A program made the translations under genes and the position numbers. Shown here in pieces: positions 1 to 10,539 of a stretch of DNA of 64,000 bases. The stretch comes from Rossellomorea sp. AcN35-11 (GTDB lineage: Bacteria; Bacillota; Bacilli; Bacillales; Bacillaceae_B), in contig CP128835.1 of the NCBI GenBank assembly GCA_030388825.1, positions 3,466,001 to 3,530,000 on the forward strand, written 5' to 3'. How positions within the stretch are numbered: position 1 is the stretch's first letter; each line of letters begins with the position of its first letter. A model generated the notes under the pieces. That model ran no database searches. It saw only the letters and a list, made by a program, of their open reading frames with translations, and was not told where the DNA came from.

Positions 1-3000
1 TGTGTTTCTCCGCTTTGGATGATATCAAGCAGGGTAGGACCGCTGGACCCGATCTTATCTACCTCCCGTACGGGAATGTTTGCACTTGTCAGGTGCTCGG
101 CCGTACCTTTAGTGGCTAGGATTTGATACCCGATATCAATAAAGCGTTGAGCAAGAAGGACCGCTTCATCTTTGTCTTTATCTGCAACCGTCATGAGTAC
201 TGAACCGTATTCTTTCATTTGCATCCCAGCGGCAACCATTCCTTTGTAGAGGGCTTTCTCTAATGTGAGATCTTTCCCCATCACTTCTCCCGTAGATTTC
301 ATTTCGGGCCCAAGCGTGATATCCACCCTTCTTAATTTGGCAAAGGAGAATACAGGAACCTTAACATAAACACCGAGTTTTTCAGGAATTAACCCTGAGA
401 AGTATCCCTGATCTTTCAGGGAAATTCCAAGAATGGACTTCGTTGCAATATTCGCCATGGGTACATTCGTAATCTTGCTGATGAATGGCACAGTACGACT
501 GGAGCGCGGGTTCACTTCCAGAACAAAGACTTCTCCTTTAGAGATGACATATTGGATATTCAGTAACCCCACAATGTTTAAGCCTTTGGCGAGTCTCGTC
601 GTATAATCCACAATGGTTTGTTTCTGTTCTGGTGTGAGCTGCTGTGGAGGATAGACCGCGATGGAATCCCCCGAGTGAACCCCAGCCCGCTCGATATGCT
701 CCATGATTCCCGGGATGACTACGTCCACTCCGTCTGAAATGGCATCCACTTCAATTTCTTTCCCAATCAGATAGCGGTCGATTAAAACCGGATGCTGCGG
801 GTTGACCTTTACTGCATTCTTCATGTATTGAAGGAGCTCTTCTTCCCGGTAAACAATCTCCATCGCTCTCCCACCCAGAACGTAAGAAGGTCTTACCAGT
901 ACCGGGTAACCGATGGTTTCAGCAATGGTCATCGCCCCTTCAACAGATACAGCTGTTTTCCCCTTCGGGTTGAGGAATGCCAAGTTCGTTAAGAGTATGT
1001 TCGAATTTATCCCGGTTTTCTGCACGATCTAAATCTTCCAGGGATGTGCCGAGAATTTTGACCCCTCTTCTCACCAGCTCATCTGCTAGATTGATTGCGG
1101 TTTGCCCGCCAAACTGCACGACAACTCCTTTAGGCTTTTCAAGATCAATGATGTGCATCACATCTTCCACCGTAAGAGGTTCAAAGTATAATTTATCCGA
1201 GATACTGAAGTCAGTTGAAACCGTTTCTGGATTGTTATTTACGATGATCGCTTCATAACCTGCTTCTTTAATGGCCCAGACAGAGTGAACGGTCGCGTAA
1301 TCAAATTCAACCCCCCTGACCGATCCTGATCGGCCCTGAACCCAGTACGATGACACTATCCTTGGAAGTGACCTTGGATTCATTCTCATCTTCATACGTT
1401 CCATAGAAATAAGGAGTTTCTGATTCAAACTCAGCAGCCACAGGTATCTACCATCTTATAGACAGGTTTTAACGCATTTTCTTTTCGCCAGATATACAAG
1501 TCTGCTTCAGAACTATTCCAAAGCTTTGCAAGGGTGATATCTGAAAAGCCCATTCGCTTCGCTATTTGACCAAGCTCGAGATTGAAGGGATGTAAGCTCA
1601 GTTCCTTTTCTAACTCTACAATTCTATTCATCTTATACAGGAAGAAAAGATCGATTTTGCTCCAATCATGAATGGTTTCAATCGCTACTCCCCTTCTAAG
1701 TGCTTCCCCGATATAGAAGAGTCGTTCATCTCCAGCTTTGCGGATTCTCTTCTCGATCCACTCGTCTGTAAATTGTTCAGCATCCGCTAATTCCAGATGA
1801 TACGTATTGCTTTCCAGGGAGCGAATCGCTTTAAGAAGTGACTCTTCGAATGTTCTGCCAATTGCCATCACTTCGCCCGTTGCTTTCATTTGCGTACCGA
1901 GGTTACGCTTGGCAGCTTCGAATTTATCAAACGGCCATCTTGGAATCTTTGTCACTACATAGTCAAGGGCGGGTTCGAATGATGCATACGTTTTACCTGT
2001 TACAGGATTCATCATTTCATCCAGTGTCAGTCCGACGGCAATCTTCGCTGCAAGCTTAGCGATGGGGTAGCCGGTTGCTTTGGATGCAAGTGCAGATGAT
2101 CGGCTCACCCTTGGATTTACTTCAATGATGTAATATTGGAAGCTGTCAGGATCCAAGGCAAGCTGAACGTTACATCCCCCTTCAATTCCTAATTCACGAA
2201 TGATATTTAAGCTTGTATTCCGGAGCATTTGGTATTCACGGTCACTAAGTGTCTGGCTTGGGGCTACTACGATGGAATCACCTGTATGGATTCCCACCGG
2301 ATCGATATTTTCCATGTTACATACAACGATGGCGTTGTCAGATGCATCTCTCATAACCTCGTATTCTATCTCCTTGAACCCTGCAATACTTTTTTCCAGG
2401 AGACACTGGGTTACGGGACTATACTTTAATCCTGAACTTACAATCTCAACCAGTTCCTCTTCGTTGTGACAGATTCCACCGCCGGTTCCACCCAGAGTAT
2501 AGGCAGGACGAACGATGACCGGATATCCAATTTCATTCACAAACTGATAAGCTTCATCTAAGGAATGGATGATTTCACTTTCCGGCACCGGCTCTCCCAT
2601 TTCGTTCATCAAGTTCCTGAACAGATCACGGTCTTCCGCTTTCTCGATGGCAGAAAGTTTTGTACCGAGAATTTCTACTCCGCATTCTTCTAAAACTCCT
2701 GATTTAGCGAGCTCAACAGCCAGGTTCAAGCCAGTCTGACCACCCAATGTAGGCAGGAGGGCATCAGGACGTTCTTTCCGGATGATCCTGCTGACAAATT
2801 CCAGTGTCAACGGCTCGATATACACTTTATCCGCCATTTCGGCGTCCGTCATGATCGTTGCCGGATTCGAGTTCACAAGGATCACACGGTAACCTTCTTC
2901 TTTTAAGGCGATACACGCTTGAGTTCCGGCATAGTCGAATTCTGCCGCCTGTCCTATGATGATGGGTCCGCTTCCGATTACCAAGATGCTTTTGATATCT

Positions 3001-3014
3001 GTACGTTTAGGCAT
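1..3014 (-). CDS. carB: Carbamoyl-phosphate synthase large subunit CarB (PyrAB); 3' end outside window, three +1 frameshifts
   Basis: It makes carbamoyl phosphate from bicarbonate, ATP and the ammonia delivered by CarA, the first step of pyrimidine synthesis. The start ([17 protein letters not shown]) overlaps the carA stop. The first synthetase half is intact up to YKMVDTC (about residue 525). Reading is then broken by single extra bases near 1438-1439, at 1311-1316 (six C; five expected) and at 960-963 (four C; three expected). With each removed, the second half reads through [29 protein letters not shown] and [14 protein letters not shown] to [13 protein letters not shown] at the window edge. 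All three shifts have the same sign and lie in or next to G/C runs, so sequencing error is the likelier cause; a true pseudogene would imply uracil and arginine needs. Confidence 0.93.
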
Positions 3015-4098
3015 GTTGAAGCTCCTTTCTCTTCTCGTCTTTCATTAGAATTAAGAAATCATCGAACAAGTAATTTGAATCCTCAGGTCCTGGAGATGCT
3101 TCCGGGTGATACTGAACCGTAAAGGCAGGGAAGTCCAGGTGCTTTAATCCTTCTACTGTTCCATCATTGATGGCCATGTGGGTAACGTGAAGTCTTGATC
3201 CTGCCAATGACTTTTCATCTACAGCATAGCCGTGATTCTGTGATGTCAGGGCTACTTTTCCGGTTTTAAGGTCTTTTACCGGATGGTTGCCTCCGCGATG
3301 CCCGAATTTCATTTTGAAGGAGTCTCCTCCACACGCCAGGGCAAACAATTGGTGTCCTAAGCAAATTCCGAACAACGGGATCTCTCCCAAGAGCTCTTTG
3401 ATGGTTTCAATGGCTTCAGGTACATCTTTCGGGTCCCCCGGTCCATTAGAAAGCATGATCCCGTCAGGCTTCAAGCGACGAATCTCTTCAGCTGACGTAT
3501 TGTAAGGTACAACAATCACGTCACAATCACGCTTGTTTAATTCTCTCAGGATTCCATGTTTCATCCCAAAGTCCATTAGTACGACCCGATAACCTCTTCC
3601 TGGACTGGCATAAGCTGTTTTAGTCGAAACTTGCATGACTTGATCTGTTCGAAGAGCAGTATTTTGCAATTTCGCGAGCATTTCTTTTGGATCCAATTCA
3701 GCGGAGCATATGATGCCTTTCATTGCCCCGTGCTGTCTGATGATTCTCGTTAACTTTCTGGTATCGATGTCCGAAATTCCCGGAATGCCTTTTATTTTTA
3801 ATAGTTCATCCAATGTCGACTCATTTCTCCAGTTAGAAGGAAAGTCAGCGACTTCTCTCACAATGAACGCCTTGATAGCCGGGGTAATGGACTCAAAATC
3901 GTCACGATTGATTCCATAGTTCCCTACGAGGGGGTAGGTCAAGGTGACAAGCTGTCCACAGTAAGATGGATCCGATAAAATCTCCTGATACCCTGTCATA
4001 CTTGTGTTGAAAACCACTTCTCCAATCGATTCTTCATTTGCTCCAAAGCCCTTTCCTACAAATACTGTTCCATCGTCTAAAATGAGTTGCCTTTTCAT
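3007..4098 (-). CDS. carA: Carbamoyl-phosphate synthase small subunit CarA (PyrAA)
   Basis: Glutaminase subunit that hydrolyses glutamine and channels ammonia to CarB. 363 residues, the usual length. The N-terminal CPSase domain contains [27 protein letters not shown] in two adjoining parts. The C-terminal class I glutamine amidotransferase domain shows the nucleophile elbow [12 protein letters not shown] (Cys near residue 245) and the catalytic His/Glu in [11 protein letters not shown]. Its start overlaps the pyrC stop by 4 nt and its stop overlaps the carB start by 8 nt, which indicates translational coupling in the pyr operon. The copy in this operon, next to pyrC and pyrB, is the pyrimidine-dedicated form. 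Confidence 0.97.
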   Translation of the reverse strand: MKRQLILDDGTVFVGKGFGANEESIGEVVFNTSMTGYQEILSDPSYCGQLVTLTYPLVGNYGINRDDFESITPAIKAFIVREVADFPSNWRNESTLDELLKIKGIPGISDIDTRKLTRIIRQHGAMKGIICSAELDPKEMLAKLQNTALRTDQVMQVSTKTAYASPGRGYRVVLMDFGMKHGILRELNKRDCDVIVVPYNTSAEEIRRLKPDGIMLSNGPGDPKDVPEAIETIKELLGEIPLFGICLGHQLFALACGGDSFKMKFGHRGGNHPVKDLKTGKVALTSQNHGYAVDEKSLAGSRLHVTHMAINDGTVEGLKHLDFPAFTVQYHPEASPGPEDSNYLFDDFLILMKDEKRKELQHA

Positions 4099-5381
4099 TG
4101 TTCGTTTCCTCCTTCATTCCATACAAGAGATCCCTGATAAAACGTAGCTTTCGGCCAGCCTTTGCATTCCCAACCTTTAAATGGAGTATTTTTTCCTTTT
4201 GATAGAAATTCTTCAGGATCAATCACTTTCTGTTCATTGATATCAATAAGCGTAAATTCAGCTTCTCCTCCTACTTCCAGTAGTCCAAACGGAAGCTTAA
4301 AGGCTGAACTTGGTTTGATCGTCATCCAGTCAATCAGCTGCTTTAATGTGAAGATTCCCCTTTCCACAAAATGTGTGTAGAGTAGTGGAAAAGCTGTTTC
4401 TAATCCTACAATCCCGAAAGGAGCCAGCTGCATTCCCTCCGATTTCTCGGCTTCTGTGTGAGGAGCATGATCTGTTGCGATAAAGTCGATGGTACCATCC
4501 AGCAATCCTTCTATTAACGCTTGCTGATCTTCTTTGCTTCTTAGAGGCGGATTCATTTTGTAATTCGCATCAAGACCTGGAATATCTTCTTCACAGAGGA
4601 GAAGATGATGTGGTGTTACTTCTGCTGTCACATGGATTCCTGCCTTTTTAGCATCACGGACGACCCTTACGGACTCTTTTGTTGATATATGACATACGTG
4701 ATAATGTACGCCGGCTGCTTCCGCAAGCAGCACATCTCTTGAAATATGTACGGCTTCACAGATGGAAGGTATTCCTGGCAGGTTATGCTCCTTGGAGAAT
4801 GTTCCATCGTGAACAGCTCCTCCGTAGATCAGGGTATTTTCTTCACAATGGGCCACAATGGATGCATGAATGCCGGCTGCCTTCTTCATGGCTTCAAACA
4901 TCATACCTGCCGATTGAACCCCTACCCCATCATCCGTGAATGCAAATGCTCCATTTGACTTTAAGGCAGGTAAGTCATTTAGGGTTTTCCCGATCTGTCT
5001 CTCTGTGATGGCGGCATATGGTAACACACGCACACAGGCTGTTTGAGATATTTTATGGTTAAGGGACTGCAGATTTTCTACTGAGTCCGGTACTGGTCTT
5101 GTATTAGGCATTGCAGCGATCGTTGTGAAACCACCTTTCGCAGCCGCCTTTGTGCCAGTCCCGATCGTTTCTTTGTGTTCACCACCTGGTTCTCTCAGAT
5201 GGACATGAAGATCAACAAATCCAGGGGAAATCAATAACCCATCTGCTTGAAATTCCTGATGATCGGTACCTGTAAGATTGGTTCCCATCTCTATGATCTT
5301 TTTATTCTCCACCTTCACATCCACTGTCTCCAGATCACCGGTCTTTGCTAGAATGCGTGCATTTCTGATTAACCAATTCAT
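4095..5381 (-). CDS. pyrC: Dihydroorotase PyrC
   Basis: Cyclises carbamoyl aspartate to dihydroorotate, the third step of pyrimidine synthesis. 428 residues, as in other Bacillus class I dihydroorotases. The zinc-binding motif [15 protein letters not shown] lies near residue 57. Further metal and substrate residues are visible in [16 protein letters not shown] and [10 protein letters not shown]. It starts at ATG with an AGGGGGAA ribosome site, 16 nt after the pyrB stop, and overlaps carA. No irregularity in the reading frame. Confidence 0.97.
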   Translation of the reverse strand: MNWLIRNARILAKTGDLETVDVKVENKKIIEMGTNLTGTDHQEFQADGLLISPGFVDLHVHLREPGGEHKETIGTGTKAAAKGGFTTIAAMPNTRPVPDSVENLQSLNHKISQTACVRVLPYAAITERQIGKTLNDLPALKSNGAFAFTDDGVGVQSAGMMFEAMKKAAGIHASIVAHCEENTLIYGGAVHDGTFSKEHNLPGIPSICEAVHISRDVLLAEAAGVHYHVCHISTKESVRVVRDAKKAGIHVTAEVTPHHLLLCEEDIPGLDANYKMNPPLRSKEDQQALIEGLLDGTIDFIATDHAPHTEAEKSEGMQLAPFGIVGLETAFPLLYTHFVERGIFTLKQLIDWMTIKPSSAFKLPFGLLEVGGEAEFTLIDINEQKVIDPEEFLSKGKNTPFKGWECKGWPKATFYQGSLVWNEGGNEQ

Positions 5382-5397
5382 CTCAAATTCCCCCTAA

Positions 5398-6277
<880 letters not shown>

Positions 6278-6308
6278 GATGAGCCCCCCCCCTCTTTTAT
6301 CTACTTGT

Positions 6309-6345
6309 AAAAAACACCCTGTCAGGCTTCTGACAGGGTGTTTTT
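6309..6345 (-). terminator. pyrP-pyrB intergenic attenuator terminator
   Basis: Near-perfect palindrome with stem CACCCTGTCAG/CTGACAGGGTG and A/T runs on both sides, giving a U tract on the minus-strand transcript just before pyrB. Together with the upstream PyrR site it forms the third attenuator of the operon. Confidence 0.9.
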
Positions 6346-6406
6346 GAACATACCAACAGGGACAAAGCGGAACATCCCGTATGTCTTGTTCAAGTTCACC
6401 CTTCTT

Positions 6407-6419
6407 AGACTCTCTGGAC
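6407..6419 (-). promoter_or_regulatory. PyrR-binding anti-antiterminator, pyrP-pyrB leader
   Basis: The minus strand reads GTCCAGAGAGTCT, matching the known PyrR RNA recognition loop (UCCNGNGAGGYU type) with a U in place of one G. It lies 60 nt before the terminator at 6309-6345, as expected for UMP/PyrR-dependent attenuation of pyrB and downstream genes. Confidence 0.85.
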
Positions 6420-6436
6420 CATGTTAAAAGGTGTTT

Positions 6437-7762
6437 CTATGCAACTTCATGTTTACCATCTTCTTTAAATAAGGTGTTATCCTCTTCGCTTTCTGTTCTG
6501 CCAGGTAAGACAAGGTTAAGGAACACACCAACAATCGCGGCAAGGGCCATTCCTGATAATGATACCTGTTCGTTGACTTTCACGAATGCGCCCCCTACCC
6601 CGATCACCAGGATTACTGAGGAGATCACCAGATTCCGCTTGTTCCCCAAGTCCACTTTGTTATCGATCAGCATGCGCAGTCCGCTTGAGGCAATGATCCC
6701 GAACAGCAGGATGGATACGCCACCCATGACGGCTGATGGGATCGATGCGATCAAGGCTGTTATCTTACCTATAAACCCGAACATGATGGCAAGAACCGCA
6801 GCACCTCCGATAACGAACACACTGAACACGCGGGTTATTGCCAGTACTCCAATATTTTCTCCATAGGTTGTATTTGGAGGCCCACCGAGGAAGGAGGCAA
6901 TCACAGTTGCCACCCCATCCCCAAGAATGGATCGGTGAAGACCAGGTTTCTCAATGAAGTTACGCCCTACCACTTTACTTAGAACCATCTGATCTCCGGT
7001 ATGCTCTGCCAATGTTACAAGTGCAACCGGCACCATGATGGAAACGATTTGCCACGAGAAGCTTGGCGTATAATCAACGAATGGGATGAAGAAGTCCGGC
7101 ATTTGAAAGAAAGGTGCATCGATTACTTGCTGGAAGTTGACTAACCCGGCAAAAACCGCAATGACGTACCCGCCAATGATTCCAGCTAATATCGGTACCA
7201 TCCCGAGAAAACCTTTGAAGTATATCGAGCAAATCACGGTAATGGCCAGGGTGGCAAGAGCCACCATAAAGTGTGTATTACTGTATACCAATTCTTGTGC
7301 TCCGGGGTTTTCATACATGGCCATATTGACAGCCGTTCCTGCCAGTCCTAAACCAATGACCATAATCACAGGTCCCACAACAATAGGGGGCAGGATTCTC
7401 ATCAGCCATTTTAACCCCAGCTTTGAAATGAGTAATGCAACGATTCCGTATACAATCCCGGCGAGAAAGCTTCCCATCATGGCAGCTTCAGGACCACCGA
7501 AACTCTTTGCAGCTAAGATCGGAGCGATGAATGCAAAGGATGATCCCAGGTAAGCAGGAATCCTGCCCCTTGTTATGAAGAGGTAAGCAAGGGTTCCTAA
7601 TCCACTAGAGATAAGGGCGACTCCCGGACTTAATCCTACCAGGAAGGGGACTAATACCGTTGCACCAAACATGGCGAATAAATGCTGTATGCTTAATGTG
7701 ATCCATTTCCCGAGCTTTGGTACTTCTTCTACATCCAATATAACTTGTTGATTTTCACTCAT
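6437..7762 (-). CDS. pyrP: Uracil permease PyrP (NCS2/UraA family)
   Basis: Membrane uracil:proton symporter. 441 residues from ATG 7760-7762 (MSENQQVILDVEEVPKLGKW), with GAGGAGG eight bases upstream; longer in-frame starts would run into the attenuator. The protein is almost entirely hydrophobic segments typical of the NCS2 14-helix fold. Family landmarks include LSIQHLFAMFGATVLVPFL near the N-terminus, LAEHTGDQMVLSKVVGR mid-protein and GGPPNTTYGENIG. It sits second in the pyr operon between two PyrR attenuators, so uptake should be repressed when UMP is high. Confidence 0.96.
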   Translation of the reverse strand: MSENQQVILDVEEVPKLGKWITLSIQHLFAMFGATVLVPFLVGLSPGVALISSGLGTLAYLFITRGRIPAYLGSSFAFIAPILAAKSFGGPEAAMMGSFLAGIVYGIVALLISKLGLKWLMRILPPIVVGPVIMVIGLGLAGTAVNMAMYENPGAQELVYSNTHFMVALATLAITVICSIYFKGFLGMVPILAGIIGGYVIAVFAGLVNFQQVIDAPFFQMPDFFIPFVDYTPSFSWQIVSIMVPVALVTLAEHTGDQMVLSKVVGRNFIEKPGLHRSILGDGVATVIASFLGGPPNTTYGENIGVLAITRVFSVFVIGGAAVLAIMFGFIGKITALIASIPSAVMGGVSILLFGIIASSGLRMLIDNKVDLGNKRNLVISSVILVIGVGGAFVKVNEQVSLSGMALAAIVGVFLNLVLPGRTESEEDNTLFKEDGKHEVA

Positions 7763-7795
7763 TTTCATTTCCTCCTCTATTACCCTATTTCCCAA

Positions 7796-7835
7796 TAAAA
7801 AACCCTCTTTGTCCAAAAGAGGGCACAAAGAGGGT
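7796..7835 (-). terminator. pyrR-pyrP intergenic attenuator terminator
   Basis: Stem ACCCTCTTTG/CAAAGAGGGT with an inner GAGGGC/GTCC-rich loop, followed on the minus strand by TTTTTTATT. Lies 34 nt before the pyrP start, downstream of a PyrR recognition site. Confidence 0.9.
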
Positions 7836-7874
7836 ACAAGAAGGCCTATCTCGGCTTCTTTCCCATCCTTTGTC

Positions 7875-7887
7875 AGCCTCGCAGGAC
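7875..7887 (-). promoter_or_regulatory. PyrR-binding anti-antiterminator, pyrR-pyrP leader
   Basis: The minus strand reads GTCCTGCGAGGCT, an exact match to the established PyrR recognition consensus. It begins 20 nt after the pyrR stop and precedes the terminator at 7796-7835. Confidence 0.92.
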
Positions 7888-7907
7888 CGCTCTTAAAAGG
7901 ACTTCCG

Positions 7908-8516
<609 letters not shown>

Positions 8517-8572
8517 TTATCGTTAAAATCTGATTGCACGCCAAAATAATCTGGACGTACATGCTCCTTCTC

Positions 8573-8585
8573 AGCCTCACGGGAC
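8573..8585 (-). promoter_or_regulatory. PyrR-binding anti-antiterminator, pyr leader
   Basis: The minus strand reads GTCCCGTGAGGCT within ACGGTCCCGTGAGGCTGAG, an exact match to the PyrR recognition loop. It lies about 60 nt before the leader terminator and about 30 nt after the promoter. Confidence 0.92.
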
Positions 8586-8616
8586 CGTATTAAAGGTTAC
8601 TTATTCAATTAACTAA

Positions 8617-8645
8617 ATGATAAAGGTCAAGTCGAAAATTGTCAA
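8617..8645 (-). promoter_or_regulatory. SigA-type promoter of the pyr operon
   Basis: Minus strand TTGACA (8640-8645), 17 bp, TATCAT (8617-8622). The -35 overlaps the stop codon of rluD, and transcription would enter the pyr leader directly. No other promoter-like pair of this quality is seen before pyrR. Confidence 0.85.
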
Positions 8646-9553
8646 CGATTTTTTTCAAGTTGATTCACTAGTTCAGTGAACTCCGGAGGCAGCTCCGCTT
8701 TGAATTCCATGTATTCTTCTGTTCGTGGATGAATAAATCCTAACACTCCAGCGTGAAGGGCCTGACCCTCAATGCTCAGCGTCTTTCTCGGTCCATACTT
8801 TGGATCCCCTGCCAGTGGGAAGCCGATATATTTCATATGCACACGTATCTGATGTGTTCTTCCCGTTTCAAGCTCACACTCAACTAAAGTAAAATCTTTA
8901 TACCGATCCAATACTCTGAAGTGAGTGACAGCCTGTTTCCCGTTATCCACTACTGCCATACTTTGACGGTCTTTAGGATCTCTTCCGATAGGGGCATCTA
9001 TCGTGCCGTATTCATGGGGAATAAGACCGTGAACGATGGCTGTGTACTTTCTTGTAACAGACTTGTTAACAAGCTGGTTCACCAAATGCTCGTGTGCCAT
9101 ATCGTTTTTTGCCACCATCAGTAAACCTGACGTGTCCTTATCAATCCTGTGAACGATTCCCGGTCTCAGTACTCCGTTTATGCCGGAAAGGTCTTTACAA
9201 TGATGCATCAATCCATTCACCATTGTACCTGAATAATGTCCAGGTGCAGGATGGACAACCATTCCCTTAGGCTTATTGACAACGATGACATCCCCATCCT
9301 CATAGGCAATATCAAGGTGTAGGTCTTCAGGTTCAACATCCAACTCTTCTGGTTCCGGTATCGAAACCGTAATGACTGCGTCCATAGGACATTTAAAGTT
9401 GGCTTTTACCGCTTCATCATTCACATGAACATGACCATCCTTAATCCATTGTTGAACTTGCGAACGGGACCATTCCTTGTTTAACTGGCTCACAACTTTA
9501 TCAATTCGTTCTCCCTTGTCTTCCTGCTGTATGATGTGCTGAATTACTTCCAT
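8642..9553 (-). CDS. rluD: 23S rRNA pseudouridine synthase RluD family (YlyB)
   Basis: Isomerises uridine to pseudouridine in large-subunit rRNA. 303 residues. An S4 RNA-binding domain at the N-terminus ([23 protein letters not shown]) is followed by the pseudouridine synthase domain with catalytic Asp in [15 protein letters not shown] (about residue 140) and [10 protein letters not shown] further on. Start ATG 9551-9553 has AAAAGGAG upstream. Its first 53 nt overlap the lspA reading frame. It is next to lspA and the pyr operon, as in B. subtilis. Confidence 0.95.
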   Translation of the reverse strand: MEVIQHIIQQEDKGERIDKVVSQLNKEWSRSQVQQWIKDGHVHVNDEAVKANFKCPMDAVITVSIPEPEELDVEPEDLHLDIAYEDGDVIVVNKPKGMVVHPAPGHYSGTMVNGLMHHCKDLSGINGVLRPGIVHRIDKDTSGLLMVAKNDMAHEHLVNQLVNKSVTRKYTAIVHGLIPHEYGTIDAPIGRDPKDRQSMAVVDNGKQAVTHFRVLDRYKDFTLVECELETGRTHQIRVHMKYIGFPLAGDPKYGPRKTLSIEGQALHAGVLGFIHPRTEEYMEFKAELPPEFTELVNQLEKNR

Positions 9554-10019
9554 GTTTGTTCTCCTTTTTTGCTTTTCGTTCGTCTAAATACATGTAAATG
9601 AGTAACAATGCCACTCCAATGGTTAATGCTGCATCGGCAATATTAAAGATTGGAAAATCATAGGAAAAGATGTATGTATTTAAGAAATCAACCACTTCTT
9701 TTCTGAAGACACGGTCAATAAAGTTTCCAATTGCTCCACCAAGCATAAAGGCAAGACTTAAACTGAATAAAATATCCCCTTTAGCATGGACTTGCATATA
9801 ATACACGATACCTACAATCACTACTACTGTAATAATGTAAAAAAACCACATCTGTCCTTGAAGTATCCCCCATGCTGCACCTTGATTCCGGTGAGAGGTG
9901 AGGTATAAGATATTCTCAATGACCTTTATACTCTCTCCTTCTGTCATCCGTTTCACAACCAACCATTTCGTTAATTGATCGAGTCCAATCACAACCAAAG
10001 CCACTAAATAATAATACAC
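9501..10019 (-). CDS. lspA: Lipoprotein signal peptidase LspA
   Basis: Aspartic membrane protease that cuts signal peptides of diacylglyceryl-modified prolipoproteins. 172 residues from GTG 10019 with GGAGG upstream. Four hydrophobic segments are visible. Conserved motifs are DQLTKW (residue ~14), NQGAAWG, and the two catalytic Asp in [10 protein letters not shown] and FNIADAALT. The C-terminal tail after [10 protein letters not shown] is about 15 residues longer than usual and overlaps rluD by 53 nt; a base lost in the A6 run near 9567 could account for it. Confidence 0.94.
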   Translation of the reverse strand: MYYYLVALVVIGLDQLTKWLVVKRMTEGESIKVIENILYLTSHRNQGAAWGILQGQMWFFYIITVVVIVGIVYYMQVHAKGDILFSLSLAFMLGGAIGNFIDRVFRKEVVDFLNTYIFSYDFPIFNIADAALTIGVALLLIYMYLDERKAKKENKHGSNSAHHTAGRQGRTN

Positions 10020-10081
10020 AAAGGCAACCTCCGAACTTCGTTAAATGATTACCTTTGCATTTTAGCATAAAAAGGGGAAAT

Positions 10082-10123
10082 AAAGACACTTAATCTCAAA
10101 GGGAACGGAGAAAAGGTGTCTTT
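10082..10123 (-). terminator. Possible terminator downstream of ylyA
   Basis: AAAGACAC/GTGTCTTT arms separated by 26 nt just after the ylyA stop, with a T-rich stretch after it on the minus strand. The loop is long, so this is tentative. Confidence 0.4.
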
Positions 10124-10129
10124 AAGCAC

Positions 10130-10411
10130 TTAGGAATGGGAGGATATCTTTCCGAATCGTCTCCAATCCAATGCATCATCCAGGGATGTGCATGTCGGGG
10201 TCATTTTAATGAGATCAAAGGGGATTTCCACTCCGGTCATTTCGCAATAGCCATATTGATTGTTTCTGATTCGATTCAGGGTCTGCTTCACTTCTGTAAT
10301 TTCATCATCAATATACTTCTGAATTAAAGGATGTTGAGATTGACTTGCCTCAAGCTCCTTCAAGGATGTTGTGAGCTCTTCTACAATGAATGTGTATCGG
10401 TCATATGTCAT
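10130..10411 (-). CDS. ylyA: YlyA-like small protein related to DksA/TraR
   Basis: 93 residues from ATG 10409-10411 (MTYDRYTFIVEELTTSLKEL) with GGAGGG six bases upstream. The N-terminal two-thirds is helical and charged, followed by NNQYGYCEMTGVEIPFDLIKM, which resembles the segment ahead of the zinc finger in DksA/TraR-type regulators. The paired finger cysteines are not complete, so it looks like a short or degenerate member. Position between ileS and lspA is that of ylyA in B. subtilis. Function is inferred only from family resemblance. Confidence 0.7.
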   Translation of the reverse strand: MTYDRYTFIVEELTTSLKELEASQSQHPLIQKYIDDEITEVKQTLNRIRNNQYGYCEMTGVEIPFDLIKMTPTCTSLDDALDWRRFGKISSHS

Positions 10412-10500
10412 CTTGATCCCTCCATTCATAGTATGGGGATTTGTGATGAAATATTGTGTTGCAAGATATAGCAATTTTGGTATAGACGATGCCCAAAAGA

Positions 10501-10533
10501 AAAGCTGACCTACATATACTGTAAGTCAGCTTT
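10501..10533 (-). terminator. Terminator downstream of ileS
   Basis: Stem AAAGCTGAC/GTCAGCTTT with a 15-nt loop and flanking A/T runs, 7 nt past the ileS stop on the minus strand. Confidence 0.85.
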
Positions 10534-10539
10534 TTTTCA

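Noticed and set aside
940..1428. Separate 162-codon gene in the carB region
   Set aside because: It is the middle of carB read after two frameshifts; its first 40 codons are out-of-frame carB, and it ends at the third shift.
1..3014. carB as a genuine pseudogene
   Set aside because: Three insertions of the same kind, intact codon-level conservation after correction, and the same error type in other genes make an artefact more likely; not excluded without reads.
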